Positions 41,680 to 50,507 of a stretch of DNA of 64,000 bases are shown piece after piece (position 1 is the first letter of the stretch; the number at the start of each line of letters is the position of its first letter). This DNA is from Streptomyces sp. P9-A2. Its GTDB lineage: Bacteria > Actinomycetota > Actinomycetes > Streptomycetales > Streptomycetaceae. The notes beneath the pieces were generated by a model, which had not been told where the DNA came from, ran no database searches, and saw only the letters and a program-made list of their open reading frames with translations. The stretch covers positions 7,998,001 through 8,062,000 of the forward strand of contig NZ_JAZIFX010000001.1 in the NCBI RefSeq assembly GCF_036634175.1. The letters run 5' to 3'. The position numbers and the translations under genes were made by a program.

Positions 41680-42600
41680 ATGTCCGCCGCGTCGCATCGT
41701 ATCTCCCGTCTGGAGCCCTATCTGGACCGGCCCGAGCCGGCCCCGACCCTGCTGAAGATGCTGGTCGGTGTGCAGTTGGCGGGCTTCCGCGAGGACGCCG
41801 GGCTGGCCCAGGACCAGGCGGCGCGCTCCGTCGGCTTCAGTGCGGCGAAGCTGTCCCGCATCGAGTCCGGCAAGGGTCGCCGCCCGCCCACCGAGAGCGA
41901 CATCCGGGCCCTGCTCGAGCTGTACGGTACCGACGACTACGAGGTCTCGGTGCTGGTCAAACTGCTCCAGCGGGCCGGAGAGCCGGGCTGGTGGCAGCGG
42001 TACGACAAGCGGCTGATGCCCGAGTGGTTCGACCGGCTGGTCGGACTGCAGGAGGCCGCCGCCACCATTCGCACCTTCGAGATCCAGTACGTCCCCGGTC
42101 TGCTGCAGACCGCCGCCTACACCCGTGCGGTGGTGGAGCGCGGCCTGCCCCACGCGCCGGCGGGCGAGGTGCAGCGCCGCGTCGAACTCCGGATGAAGCG
42201 GGCCGAGTTGCTGATGAGGGAGGGTGCCCCGCAACTGTGGGCGGTCGTCGACGAGTCGGTTCTGCTGCGCGTGCTGGGCAGTGTCGAGGTGATGCGTGAG
42301 CAGCTCGGCCACCTCGTACGTATGGCCGAGCGACCCAACGTCACGGTGCAGATCGTGCCGTTGGGGGTGACGAACGCGTCGGCTCCCGCCATCCCGGTGA
42401 CGTATCTGCGCTTCGGCGGCCTCGACCTGCCCGACGTGGTCTACCTGGAACACATCAGGAGCGCCAACTTCCTCGAGGACCTCGACGAGACGGAGGAGTA
42501 CCGGATCGCGCTGGACCGCCTTGCCGACGAGGCGCTGCGACCCCGTGAATCCCTGGATCTGCTGCGTTCCACGATGCGGGACCGCTACCCGGAGGCCTAG
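41680..42600 (+). CDS. XRE-family regulator with DUF5753 domain
   Basis: This 306-residue protein's N-terminal helix-turn-helix (about residues 28-85) shows GLAQDQAARSVGFSAAKLSR and IESGKGRRPPTESD. The C-terminal DUF5753 domain carries RTFEIQYVPGLLQTAAYTRA, LWAVVDESVLLRV, ERPNVTVQIVPLG and a final DALRDRYPEA-like helix. The family regulates differentiation and antibiotic production with DUF397 partners. GGGAG precedes ATG 41680. The stop codon TAG is part of the inverted-repeat element at 42599. Confidence 0.93.
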   Translation: MSAASHRISRLEPYLDRPEPAPTLLKMLVGVQLAGFREDAGLAQDQAARSVGFSAAKLSRIESGKGRRPPTESDIRALLELYGTDDYEVSVLVKLLQRAGEPGWWQRYDKRLMPEWFDRLVGLQEAAATIRTFEIQYVPGLLQTAAYTRAVVERGLPHAPAGEVQRRVELRMKRAELLMREGAPQLWAVVDESVLLRVLGSVEVMREQLGHLVRMAERPNVTVQIVPLGVTNASAPAIPVTYLRFGGLDLPDVVYLEHIRSANFLEDLDETEEYRIALDRLADEALRPRESLDLLRSTMRDRYPEA

Positions 42601-42662
42601 GGCGTGTTTCGAGAGTAGCGCCGGCCGCCCGCGGGGCAGGCGGGACTTTCGAAACACGCCCT
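42599..42662. repeat. 64-bp element with 18-bp inverted ends
   Basis: AGGGCGTGTTTCGAGAGT (42599-42616) and ACTTTCGAAACACGCCCT (42645-42662) match at 17 of 18 positions. The sequence resembles termini of IS5-type elements and may be a miniature derivative; it could equally act as a terminator. It overlaps the regulator's stop codon. Confidence 0.6.
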
Positions 42663-42779
42663 GGCACCCAGGGCCGGAACGCAACACGGACGCCCCTCGC
42701 GCGGCCCTGGTGATCCGGGGCGGGCGGGGGCGTCGGCGTGTCCGTGGCCGCGCGTCGGCGGCGTGCGTGCCGCGGGAGC

Positions 42780-43601
42780 CTACAGCGGAATCCGGCCCAC
42801 GCCGCCGAACTCGATCCACTCCTGGGTCAGTTGACGGGGCGCCACCTCCGTGTCCGGGCGCCAGGTGGAGACCTCCACCAGGCCCGGCTCCAGGATCTCC
42901 AGGCCCTCGAAGTACGAGGCGACGTCGCTCTCCTGCCGCACCCGGCCCCAGTGCCCCTGGGTCGTCCGGTCCATGAACTCGGTGACGGACCTGCGGACCT
43001 CGGGGTCCTCGCTGACGAGCTGGCACATCACCAGGAAGCTGCCCGGCGCGAGCCGTTCCCGGACCCGGCGCGCCACGGCGATCGGGCCGTCGGTGTCGCT
43101 GTCGGGGATGCAGTGGAACACGCTGTTGAACAGCACGCAGGCGGGCTGCGAGAGGTCGATCAGGCGCTGCGTCTCGGCGTGCTCGAAGATCGCGTCGGTC
43201 TCCCGCATGTCGGCCTGGATGACCACCGTGCGCTTGTCCTGCTCCAGGAGTGCGCGCCCGTGCACCAGCACCATCGGGTCGTTGTCCACATACACCACCT
43301 GGGTGGTCGGGTCGATGCGCTGGGCGACCTGGTGGACGTTGTCCTGGGTGGGCAGACCGGAGCCATGGTCGAGGTACTGCCGGATCCCGTACTCCTGGGT
43401 GAGGACCCGGACGACCCGCTGGAGGAAACGCCGGTTGTTCAGGGCCAGGCGGCGTGTGCTGGGTACCACCTCGTCGAGCTTTTCCACGGCGGCACGGTCG
43501 GCGGCGTAGTTGTCCTTGCCGCCCAGGTAGTAGTCGTACATGCGCGCGGCTGTCGGCACGGTCGCGTCGATCTCGGTGGACAGCTGATTGCCGGTGTGCA
43601 T
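42780..43601 (-). CDS. DUF574 SAM-dependent methyltransferase
   Basis: This 273-residue protein belongs to the large actinobacterial DUF574 (Methyltransf_19) family. It shows ARMYDYYLGGKDNYAADR near residue 22, YLDHGSGLPTQDNVHQVAQ as the SAM-binding loop, VVYVDNDPMVLVHGRALL and FNSVFHCIPD. The substrate is not known for any close member. AGGGGGA precedes ATG 43601 by four bases. Members often lie near DUF397/XRE pairs, as here. Confidence 0.9.
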   Translation of the reverse strand: MHTGNQLSTEIDATVPTAARMYDYYLGGKDNYAADRAAVEKLDEVVPSTRRLALNNRRFLQRVVRVLTQEYGIRQYLDHGSGLPTQDNVHQVAQRIDPTTQVVYVDNDPMVLVHGRALLEQDKRTVVIQADMRETDAIFEHAETQRLIDLSQPACVLFNSVFHCIPDSDTDGPIAVARRVRERLAPGSFLVMCQLVSEDPEVRRSVTEFMDRTTQGHWGRVRQESDVASYFEGLEILEPGLVEVSTWRPDTEVAPRQLTQEWIEFGGVGRIPL

Positions 43602-43872
43602 CGTTCCCCCTGTGGAATGCCGCGCCAACTGGACTGACTGGCCAGGGAGTACATCCTAGGGAGCCTCGCGCGGGTCGGACCAGCCCATCGGTGAACACGG
43701 CCCTGAAGGAATGGCTGGACCATCGTTGTCATTACGGAGTGTCGCTTTTCGGGCGCGCTGCGTCAACACCCGTATCGGCGCAGGTGTGACGATATCGTAG
43801 GGTTCGTCCCCGCCGGCGCGCGTGGTGGGCGAGGCCGGTCGGCCGATTCAGTCGCTTCCCCGGGAGGGAGCC

Positions 43873-45585
43873 ATGGACACCATGGACGACTACTACGACC
43901 TGGGCGCCTACCGCCGCCCCGTGACGACCGCCGTGGCTGAGGCTCAACTCTGGTTCGACCGCGGGTTGTTGTGGACTTACGCGTTCAACCACGAGGAGGC
44001 GGTCGCCTGCTTCGAGAAGGCTGCCGCGGCCGACCCGGACTGCGCCATGGCGCACTGGGGCATCGCCTACGCCCTCGGCCCCAACTACAACAAGCCCTGG
44101 GAGGCCTTCGACGGCGACGACCTTGTCCGCAGCGTCGAACGCACCCATGCAGAGGTCGAATCGGCGCACGAGAAGGCCGCGGGGGCCACCCCTGTGGAGC
44201 GGGCCCTCATCGGCGCCCTGCGCGCCCGCTACCCCCAGGGGCGCGCCGTCGAGGATTGCTCGGTGTGGAACGAGCCCTATGCGGACCGCATGCTCGCGGT
44301 GTACGAGAGCGCCCCCGACGACCCGGACGTCGCCGTGCTCTGCGCGGACGCCCTGATGAACCTCACCCCCTGGCAGCTGTGGGACCTGAGGACCGGCCGA
44401 CCCGCCGCGGGCGCCCGCACCCTGGAGGCCAAGGCCGTGCTCGACCGCGCGCTCACCAGTGACAGCGGTGCCCGGCATCCCGGCGTCGTGCACCTGTACA
44501 TCCACCTGATGGAGATGTCCCCCACCCCGGAAGCGGCCCTCATGGTCGCCGACCGGCTGCGCGGCGCCGTGCCCGACGCCGGACATCTGCACCACATGCC
44601 CTCGCACCTCGAGGTGCTGTGCGGCGACTACCGCCGGGTCGTCTCCGACAACACCCTTGCGATCGCCGCCGACGAGAAGTACCTCGCGCGGGCCGGCGCC
44701 ATGAACTTCTACACCCTCTACCGCGCCCACAACCACCACTTCAGGATCTACGGTGCCATGTTCGCGGGTCTCTCGAAGATCGCCCTGGACGCCGCCGCGC
44801 AGCTCGAGGCCTCCGTCCCCGAGGAACTGCTCAGGGTGCAGAGCCCGCCGATGGCCGACTGGCTCGAGGGTTTCCTGGCGATGCGCTTTCACGTCCTGAT
44901 CCGCTTCGGACGCTGGGACGACATCCTGGCGCTGCCGTTCCCCGCCGACCCGGCGCTGTACTGCGCGACCACCGCGATGCTCCACTACGCCCGTGGCGTG
45001 GCCCTCTCGGCGACCGGCGACGTCGAGAGGGCCGAGACCGAGCGGGAGAGCTTTTGCGCCGCGGTGGGCCGGGTGCCTCGGACGCGGATGCTGTTCAACA
45101 ACACCTGCCAGGACATCCTCGCCATCGCGGCCGCGATGCTGGACGGCGAGCTCGCCTACCGCAAGGGCGACTACGACGAGGCGTTCGCCGCACTGGAGCG
45201 GTCCATCGAACTGGACGACAACCTCCCCTATGACGAGCCCTGGGGCTGGATGCAGCCCACCCGGCACGCGTACGGGGCCCTGCTGCTGGAGCAGGGCCGG
45301 GTCGACGACGCGGAGGCGGTCTACCGCGCGGACCTCGGCCTCGACCCCACCCTGCCCCGGCCGTTGCAACACCCGGGGAACGTATGGGCGTTGCACGGGC
45401 TCCACGAGTGCCTGACACGTACCGGCAGGGCGGGGGAGGCCGCGATCGTGGCCCAACAGCTCAAGGCGGCGTCCGCGTTGGCGGACGTGCCGATCGAGGC
45501 GTCCTGCTTCTGCCGGCTGGACACCCGCCCCACGGCCTCCGGCATGGACGCGGGCACCAGTGGGGAAGGGTGCCACTGCGCCTGA
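43873..45585 (+). CDS. TPR-repeat protein (570 aa)
   Basis: This soluble all-helical protein has many TPR-like units: WFDRGLLWTYAFNHEEAVAC, AMAHWGIAYALGPNY, LEAKAVLDRALTS, and near the C-terminus AYRKGDYDEAFAALERSIEL and HAYGALLLEQGRVDDAEAVY. The extreme C-terminus contains CFCRL and ends GCHCA, a cysteine cluster that could bind metal. GGGAGGGAG lies just before ATG 43873 (43882 is an alternative). The function is unknown; scaffold or adaptor is likely. Bases 45109-45178 are duplicated exactly, inverted, at 62508-62577. Confidence 0.8.
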   Translation: MDTMDDYYDLGAYRRPVTTAVAEAQLWFDRGLLWTYAFNHEEAVACFEKAAAADPDCAMAHWGIAYALGPNYNKPWEAFDGDDLVRSVERTHAEVESAHEKAAGATPVERALIGALRARYPQGRAVEDCSVWNEPYADRMLAVYESAPDDPDVAVLCADALMNLTPWQLWDLRTGRPAAGARTLEAKAVLDRALTSDSGARHPGVVHLYIHLMEMSPTPEAALMVADRLRGAVPDAGHLHHMPSHLEVLCGDYRRVVSDNTLAIAADEKYLARAGAMNFYTLYRAHNHHFRIYGAMFAGLSKIALDAAAQLEASVPEELLRVQSPPMADWLEGFLAMRFHVLIRFGRWDDILALPFPADPALYCATTAMLHYARGVALSATGDVERAETERESFCAAVGRVPRTRMLFNNTCQDILAIAAAMLDGELAYRKGDYDEAFAALERSIELDDNLPYDEPWGWMQPTRHAYGALLLEQGRVDDAEAVYRADLGLDPTLPRPLQHPGNVWALHGLHECLTRTGRAGEAAIVAQQLKAASALADVPIEASCFCRLDTRPTASGMDAGTSGEGCHCA

Positions 45586-45604
45586 GTCACGGGCCCTGGT
45601 ACGG

Positions 45605-45632
45605 CCGGACGCCCCGGCGCCGGGGCGTCCGG
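45605..45632. terminator. 28-bp perfect palindrome between convergent genes
   Basis: The 28-bp sequence is its own reverse complement and lies between the stops at 45585 and 45655, so it can terminate both transcripts. Confidence 0.85.
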
Positions 45633-45654
45633 GGCCAACGGCGTGCCGGGGTTG

Positions 45655-45837
45655 TCAGTGGGCTTCCACGACCTCCTGGAACGACTCCATGCAGGGGAAG
45701 CAGTGGCGGTCCGTCGTGTCCCGCCGACGGGGTTCGTCCTCCTTCTCCACCCCGCACAGCGTGGTCGTTCTGTCGGTGGTCAGAACATGCCACACAGGCT
45801 CCCCCGAAGTGTCTGCACCACACCACATCTCGTGCAT
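45655..45837 (-). CDS. Small Cys/His-rich protein (60 aa)
   Basis: The protein MHEMWCGADT continues through EPVWHVLTTD, TTTLCGVEKE and HCFPCMESFQEV. The CxxC in HCFPC together with the earlier cysteines and histidines suggests zinc binding. GGAGGGAG is eight bases before ATG 45837, strong support for a real gene. Function is unknown; similar small zinc-ribbon proteins are common in streptomycetes. Confidence 0.72.
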   Translation of the reverse strand: MHEMWCGADTSGEPVWHVLTTDRTTTLCGVEKEDEPRRRDTTDRHCFPCMESFQEVVEAH

Positions 45838-46260
45838 TCCCAGCTCCCTCCGGGTAGGCAGGCCGCTTCCATACGAGCACGGCGTGGGCCGATGCGACGT
45901 CCGGAGAGGGCCATGCGGGTGATGTGCGGGGCGGGCGCGTTTCCGTACGGCGGTCACTGTCGGCGCCGACTCCGACGGTGACCGCGCCTCATCGTCCGCC
46001 CCGGCCCCCTGCGTATACGGTGCCGGGCGCCGCGGACCGCCGCTGCTCCGTCGCTCCGCCTGCCGACGGGCCGGTGCGCCGTCGGCAGGCGGAGCGACGA
46101 GACCGGTGAGATCGCCGGTCCGCGCGGGTGCCTTCCTCTCCGACAGTGGCAACCACCAGCCCATCGGCGGATCCCACGGCCGGCGCACGGTCACTTCCCA
46201 CGTCGTACCCCCGTGCGCCGGCCGCCGGACAGTCCGCCGCGACAGAGAGGACCACCCGCC
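45838..46260. other. Divergent intergenic region
   Basis: This 423-bp region has no gene. Its main structure is the 21-bp hairpin at 46049-46099. The divergent genes are the small zinc-binding-type protein and the cutinase. Confidence 0.5.
46049..46099. other. 21-bp perfect stem-loop in a divergent promoter region
   Basis: Arms 46049-46069 and 46079-46099 are perfectly complementary around a 9-nt loop. It stands upstream of both flanking genes, so it does not follow any visible gene and may be a leftover terminator or a leader structure of the cutinase mRNA. Confidence 0.65.
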
Positions 46261-47199
46261 GTGCACCAGCACCCCCACACCAGCACCGCAGGCCCGACCA
46301 CGCGCCCCTCCCGCACCCGGCGCGGCAGGACCGGACGGTTCGCCGGACTGGCCGCGGCCGTCGCCGCCGTCGTCGGCCTGAGCACCCTCACCGGTCCCGG
46401 CGCCCACGCCGCGGACAACCCCTACGAGCGCGGTCCGGCGCCGACGGAGTCGAGCATCGAGGCACTGCGCGGCCCGTACTCCGTCTCCGAGACCTCGGTC
46501 TCCTCACTCTCCGTCACCGGCTTCGGCGGGGGCACCATCTACTACCCGAGCAGCACCGCCGACGGCACCTTCGGCGCGATCGCCATCTCACCCGGCTTCA
46601 CCGCCTACCAGTCCTCCATCGCCTGGCTGGGCCCACGCCTGGCCTCCCAGGGGTTCGTCGTGTTCACCATCGACACGAACACCACCCTCGACCAGCCCGC
46701 CTCCCGCGGCGACCAGCTGCTCGCCGCACTCGACTATTTGACCGGACGCAGCGCGGTCCGCGGCCGTATCGACAGCAGCCGCCTCGGCGTCATGGGCCAC
46801 TCGATGGGCGGCGGCGGCAGTCTCGAAGCGGCGAAGGACCGTACCTCGCTCCAGGCGGCGATCCCGCTGACGCCCTGGAACCTCGACACGACGTGGCCCG
46901 AGGTCAGGACCCCCACCCTGATCTTCGGGGCCGACGGCGACACGGTGGCCCCGGTCTCCACCCACGCCAAGCCCCTGTACACCGGCCTGCCGTCCTCCCT
47001 CGACCGCGCCTACCTGGAGTTGAACAACGCCACCCACTTCACGCCCAACTCGAGCAACACGACGATCGCGAAGTACAGCGTCTCGTGGCTGAAGCGGTTC
47101 ATCGACAACGACACCCGCTACGAGAAGTTCCTGTGCCCGCTGCCGCAGCGGAGCCTCACCATCGATGAGGCGCGGGGCAACTGCCCGCACACTTCCTGA
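46261..47199 (+). CDS. Secreted cutinase/polyester hydrolase (PET-hydrolase-like family)
   Basis: This 312-residue alpha/beta-hydrolase has a Sec signal (hydrophobic about residues 27-46, AHAADNPY). Mature sequence matches the LCC/Thermobifida cutinase family: [24 protein letters not shown], the serine elbow GHSMGGGG, Asp in [11 protein letters not shown] and His in NATHFTPNS, with Trp in [10 protein letters not shown]. The oxyanion-hole aromatic is Phe (SPGFTAY) where LCC has Tyr. Two C-terminal cysteines (FLCPLP, GNCPH) fit the family disulfide. It should hydrolyse cutin, lipids and possibly synthetic polyesters outside the cell. Confidence 0.92.
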   Translation: MHQHPHTSTAGPTTRPSRTRRGRTGRFAGLAAAVAAVVGLSTLTGPGAHAADNPYERGPAPTESSIEALRGPYSVSETSVSSLSVTGFGGGTIYYPSSTADGTFGAIAISPGFTAYQSSIAWLGPRLASQGFVVFTIDTNTTLDQPASRGDQLLAALDYLTGRSAVRGRIDSSRLGVMGHSMGGGGSLEAAKDRTSLQAAIPLTPWNLDTTWPEVRTPTLIFGADGDTVAPVSTHAKPLYTGLPSSLDRAYLELNNATHFTPNSSNTTIAKYSVSWLKRFIDNDTRYEKFLCPLPQRSLTIDEARGNCPHTS

Positions 47200-47397
47200 C
47201 ATCCCGTCGGACACCGACTGGCTCCGGTGGCGGTCCGCGTACGATGCGGGCCGCCACCGGCGTTGTGCGCGTGCCCCGCCGAGGCGCCGCACGCTTGGGC
47301 GGCGGCACACGCCGTTCGCCGCGCACCTCGTGAAAAGCCCCTGGTAGAACGGCGGACGGGCCGCTTCCGGCACCCGGACGGACACCTTCCGCCGCTT

Positions 47398-47409
47398 CTT
47401 ACGCGTAAG
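47398..47409. promoter_or_regulatory. CTTACGCGTAAG palindrome before the LuxR gene
   Basis: A perfect 12-bp palindrome ends 13 bp before the ATG at 47423, a position where a bound repressor would block transcription or translation start. Confidence 0.5.
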
Positions 47410-47422
47410 TAACGTCGCGGAA

Positions 47423-50365
47423 ATGACCGGACAGACGACCCGTGGATCAGCTCCGCTCCGGTACCGCGCGGGACCCCGGCGGCAGGCGTTCGCCGCGCTG
47501 CTGGACGGACTGCGCACCGACGGCGGCGCCCATGTCGTGACCGGCGAACCCGGTGGCGGCCGTACGGCCTTCCTGGAGTTCGCGGCACGCGCCTTCCGCG
47601 CCGGACCGGTGTGGCACGTCCGTGCCGAATCGGCCTGTTCCGCGCAGCCCCACAGCGGTCTGCGCACCCTGCTGCGCGCCGCCCGTCACTTCGGGCACGC
47701 CCCCGGCGACGGCACGGCGGGGGAGGTGCTCCTGGACATCCTGCGGGCGGCGTCCGTCCGTTCCCCCCTGCTGGTGTGCGTGGACGACGCGCATCTGTGG
47801 GACACCGCCTCACGCGCCGCGCTGGGCCGGGTGGCCGCGCGCGTGCGGGCGGCGGACGGCGTCCACCGGGTGGGCCTGCTCATCACCGTGCCCGGACACC
47901 GGCCCGTGGAAAGGGAGTGGGCGGAACTGCCGGTGCTGGAGCTCGCCCCGCTCACGCCCGGGGACGCGGCGGGACTGCTGTACGACCTGACGGACGGCGC
48001 CGTCGACCCGGTCGTCCGCGACGAACTGGTGACCGAGGCACAGGGCAACCCCGCGCTGCTGCTGGCCCTGGCCCACCGCCTCTCGCCCGCCCAGCTTCGC
48101 GGCGATCACGAGCTGCCCCGCCCTCTGGCCGACACCGGGACGCTGACCGCCGTCGCGGGCGGATGCCCGAACGGCCGGCAGCCGGACCGGAACGGTCTGT
48201 CGCTCGCCGTCGCGGCGGCGATGCGTGCCACGGGGGAGCAGGACGCCGAGGCCGCACTCGTACGGCGGGCGGCGAACGGCCACGGCGGCCGGGACGGCGA
48301 CGTACCTCCCGAACCGTCCGAGCCGCCGCAGGCGTCCGGACTGCTCGCGGTCCCCGGGGGCCGGCTCCGGTTCCGCAGTCCGTTGGTCGGCAGAGCGGTG
48401 TACGCCGGTGCCCCGCCCGAACGCCGCCGTGCCGCGCACCGCTCGCTGGCCGAGGCGCACCCCGAACCGCACGGCGTGCCCGCACTGCTGCACCGCTCGT
48501 GGGCCGCCCCCGGCCCCGACGCGGTCCTGGCCGCCGAACTGGAGTCCGCTGCCACCTGCTCGACCTCCGGTACACCGCCCGCCCTGCGCCGCACGGCCCA
48601 GGTGCGTGCCGCCGAGCTGACGCCGGACGACGCGCAGCGGGCGCGGCGCTACACGGCCGCCGCGGAACAGGCCCTCCTCGCCGGGCATCCACCCGAGGCC
48701 CTGCGGCTGCTCGACGCCGCCGGGAGCCGGCCGGCGCCGCCGCCGGTACGCGGCCGCGCCGAACTCCTGAGGGGCAGAGTGCTCCTGGCCGACGGCCCGG
48801 TGGACGACGCCCGGGAGTCCTTTCTGCTGGCCGCCGGCCTCCTGGCGGAACCGGAACCGGAACCGGAACCGGCCCAGACCGATGCCGCGGTCCTCGGCGC
48901 GGCGGACGCGGCCTGGGCCGCCGGGGACCGGCAGGCCTGCCTCCGCGCCCTCACCCATGAGGTCCATGAGGTCCATGGCACCTCCGTCGAGGCCGCCGTC
49001 GGGGGAGCGTTCGATCTCCGCGCCGCGGGTGCGAACACGACGGGCCTGCAGGAGGCGGCGGTGCGGGAGGCGCCCGAGGAGCCTTCGGCCCACCGCGGCG
49101 CCGCCCCGGCGCCGCCCTCTGTCCCCCCGCCCACCCCGTTCCGAGACCACCGTGACGGCATGCGCGCCGTACTGCTGGGGCGGTTCGACCTCGCCGCCGC
49201 CCCGCTGACCCGGGTGGTGGACCGGGGCCGCCTTGCCACTGAGCCCGAACGGCTGCTGCGTTCGGCCGCCGCGGCCCTCATGCTCGGCGACGTCGGCGCC
49301 GCCCGCCGGGCCGGGGCGCGAGCCCTGGCGGCGGCACGCACCCAGGGCACCGCCGCCCTCGAACCGAGAGCCCTGGAATACCTGGCCTACGCCGAACTGC
49401 GCGCCGGCCGACACCAGTTGGCCCGGACTCATGCCGAGGAGGGGCTGCGGGCCGCGCACCGGACCGGGCAGCGGAACACGGCCGCGCACCATCACGCGGT
49501 ACTGGCGCTCGCGGCATCGATCGAGGGCGTCCGGGCACGTGTCACCGAGCACGCGACCGCGGCGCTCACCACGGCCCGGCGGCACGGTCTGGCCCAGGCC
49601 GAGCTGCTCGCCCAGTGGGCGGCGGCCCGCGCCGACCTGGGCGAGGGCCGCCCCGAGGAGGCCGCCGACCGGCTCGGCCCGCTGGTCCGCCCCGGTGCGC
49701 GGCGCGGGCACTTCGCGGTATGGATGCTCGCCGTCCCCTGCTTCGTGGAGGCCGCCGCGCTGGCGGGCCGGCCCGAGCACGCCCGCGCGGTGGTCGAGGA
49801 CTTCGCGCTGTGGGCCGACTGTGGCGCAGATCCGCAGGCTCCCGCCCAACTCCTGCGCTGCCGCGCTCTGCTGGCCGCGCCGGAGGCCGCCGACGAGCTG
49901 TACCTGCGTGCTCTGGACCGGCACGACGAGACGTCCGGAGACTTCGAACGGGCCCGTACCGAACTCCTGCACGGCAAGTGGCTGCGCCGCCGGCGCAGAC
50001 TGCGCGAGGCCCGCGCACGGCTCGGGGAGGCGCTGGTCGACTTCGAACGCTGCGGCGCGCAGCTCTGGGCGCGTCAGGCGGCCGCGGAACTGCGCGCAGG
50101 CGGTGTGGCGCCGAGCGGGCCGGGGGCCGGCGAACCGCGCCGGCACGGAGCGCGGGACCTGTCCCTGTTGACCCCGCAGCAACTGCGTATCGCGCGGTGT
50201 GTCGCCGAAGGGGCCACCAACCGGGAGGTGGCCCTGAGCCTTTCCGTCAGCACCCGTACCGTCGACTACCACCTGCGGAACGTTTTCGCGATGCTCGGCG
50301 TCCGCTCCCGGGTCGAACTGGTCCGACTGGTCGAACAGGCGGAAAAGACCGGTGCACAACTCTAG
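47423..50365 (+). CDS. LAL-type LuxR family transcriptional regulator (980 aa)
   Basis: This large ATP-binding LuxR (LAL) regulator has an N-terminal STAND-like ATPase with VTGEPGGGRTAFLEF at the P-loop, where the usual Walker A lysine is replaced by arginine, and Walker B LLVCVDDAHLW. A long TPR-like helical middle (about residues 330-880, strongly Arg/Ala-rich) leads to the C-terminal LuxR helix-turn-helix, LTPQQLRIARCVAEGATNRE, then STRTVDYHLRNVFAML. Such regulators often sit in or near secondary-metabolite clusters. ATG 47423 lacks a strong ribosome site. Its target is unknown; the PucR gene directly follows. Confidence 0.88.
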   Translation: MTGQTTRGSAPLRYRAGPRRQAFAALLDGLRTDGGAHVVTGEPGGGRTAFLEFAARAFRAGPVWHVRAESACSAQPHSGLRTLLRAARHFGHAPGDGTAGEVLLDILRAASVRSPLLVCVDDAHLWDTASRAALGRVAARVRAADGVHRVGLLITVPGHRPVEREWAELPVLELAPLTPGDAAGLLYDLTDGAVDPVVRDELVTEAQGNPALLLALAHRLSPAQLRGDHELPRPLADTGTLTAVAGGCPNGRQPDRNGLSLAVAAAMRATGEQDAEAALVRRAANGHGGRDGDVPPEPSEPPQASGLLAVPGGRLRFRSPLVGRAVYAGAPPERRRAAHRSLAEAHPEPHGVPALLHRSWAAPGPDAVLAAELESAATCSTSGTPPALRRTAQVRAAELTPDDAQRARRYTAAAEQALLAGHPPEALRLLDAAGSRPAPPPVRGRAELLRGRVLLADGPVDDARESFLLAAGLLAEPEPEPEPAQTDAAVLGAADAAWAAGDRQACLRALTHEVHEVHGTSVEAAVGGAFDLRAAGANTTGLQEAAVREAPEEPSAHRGAAPAPPSVPPPTPFRDHRDGMRAVLLGRFDLAAAPLTRVVDRGRLATEPERLLRSAAAALMLGDVGAARRAGARALAAARTQGTAALEPRALEYLAYAELRAGRHQLARTHAEEGLRAAHRTGQRNTAAHHHAVLALAASIEGVRARVTEHATAALTTARRHGLAQAELLAQWAAARADLGEGRPEEAADRLGPLVRPGARRGHFAVWMLAVPCFVEAAALAGRPEHARAVVEDFALWADCGADPQAPAQLLRCRALLAAPEAADELYLRALDRHDETSGDFERARTELLHGKWLRRRRRLREARARLGEALVDFERCGAQLWARQAAAELRAGGVAPSGPGAGEPRRHGARDLSLLTPQQLRIARCVAEGATNREVALSLSVSTRTVDYHLRNVFAMLGVRSRVELVRLVEQAEKTGAQL

Positions 50366-50507
50366 GGACCGACCGGACGGTATGCCATCCTTCGGGGCAG
50401 GACGAGTCGGGTGGCGGCCCGCCCACGGACCTCGCGACCGGCCCGAAACCGGTACGGGGACCGTCACGCGGGTGCCGCCGGGAAGCCGAGCCTGGGGGAG
50501 ATGCGCG

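Noticed and set aside
45655..46407. 250-codon extension of the small Cys/His-rich gene
   Set aside because: The upstream extension overlaps the divergent cutinase region and hairpin, is Arg/Pro-rich, and the internal ATG at 45837 has an excellent ribosome site.
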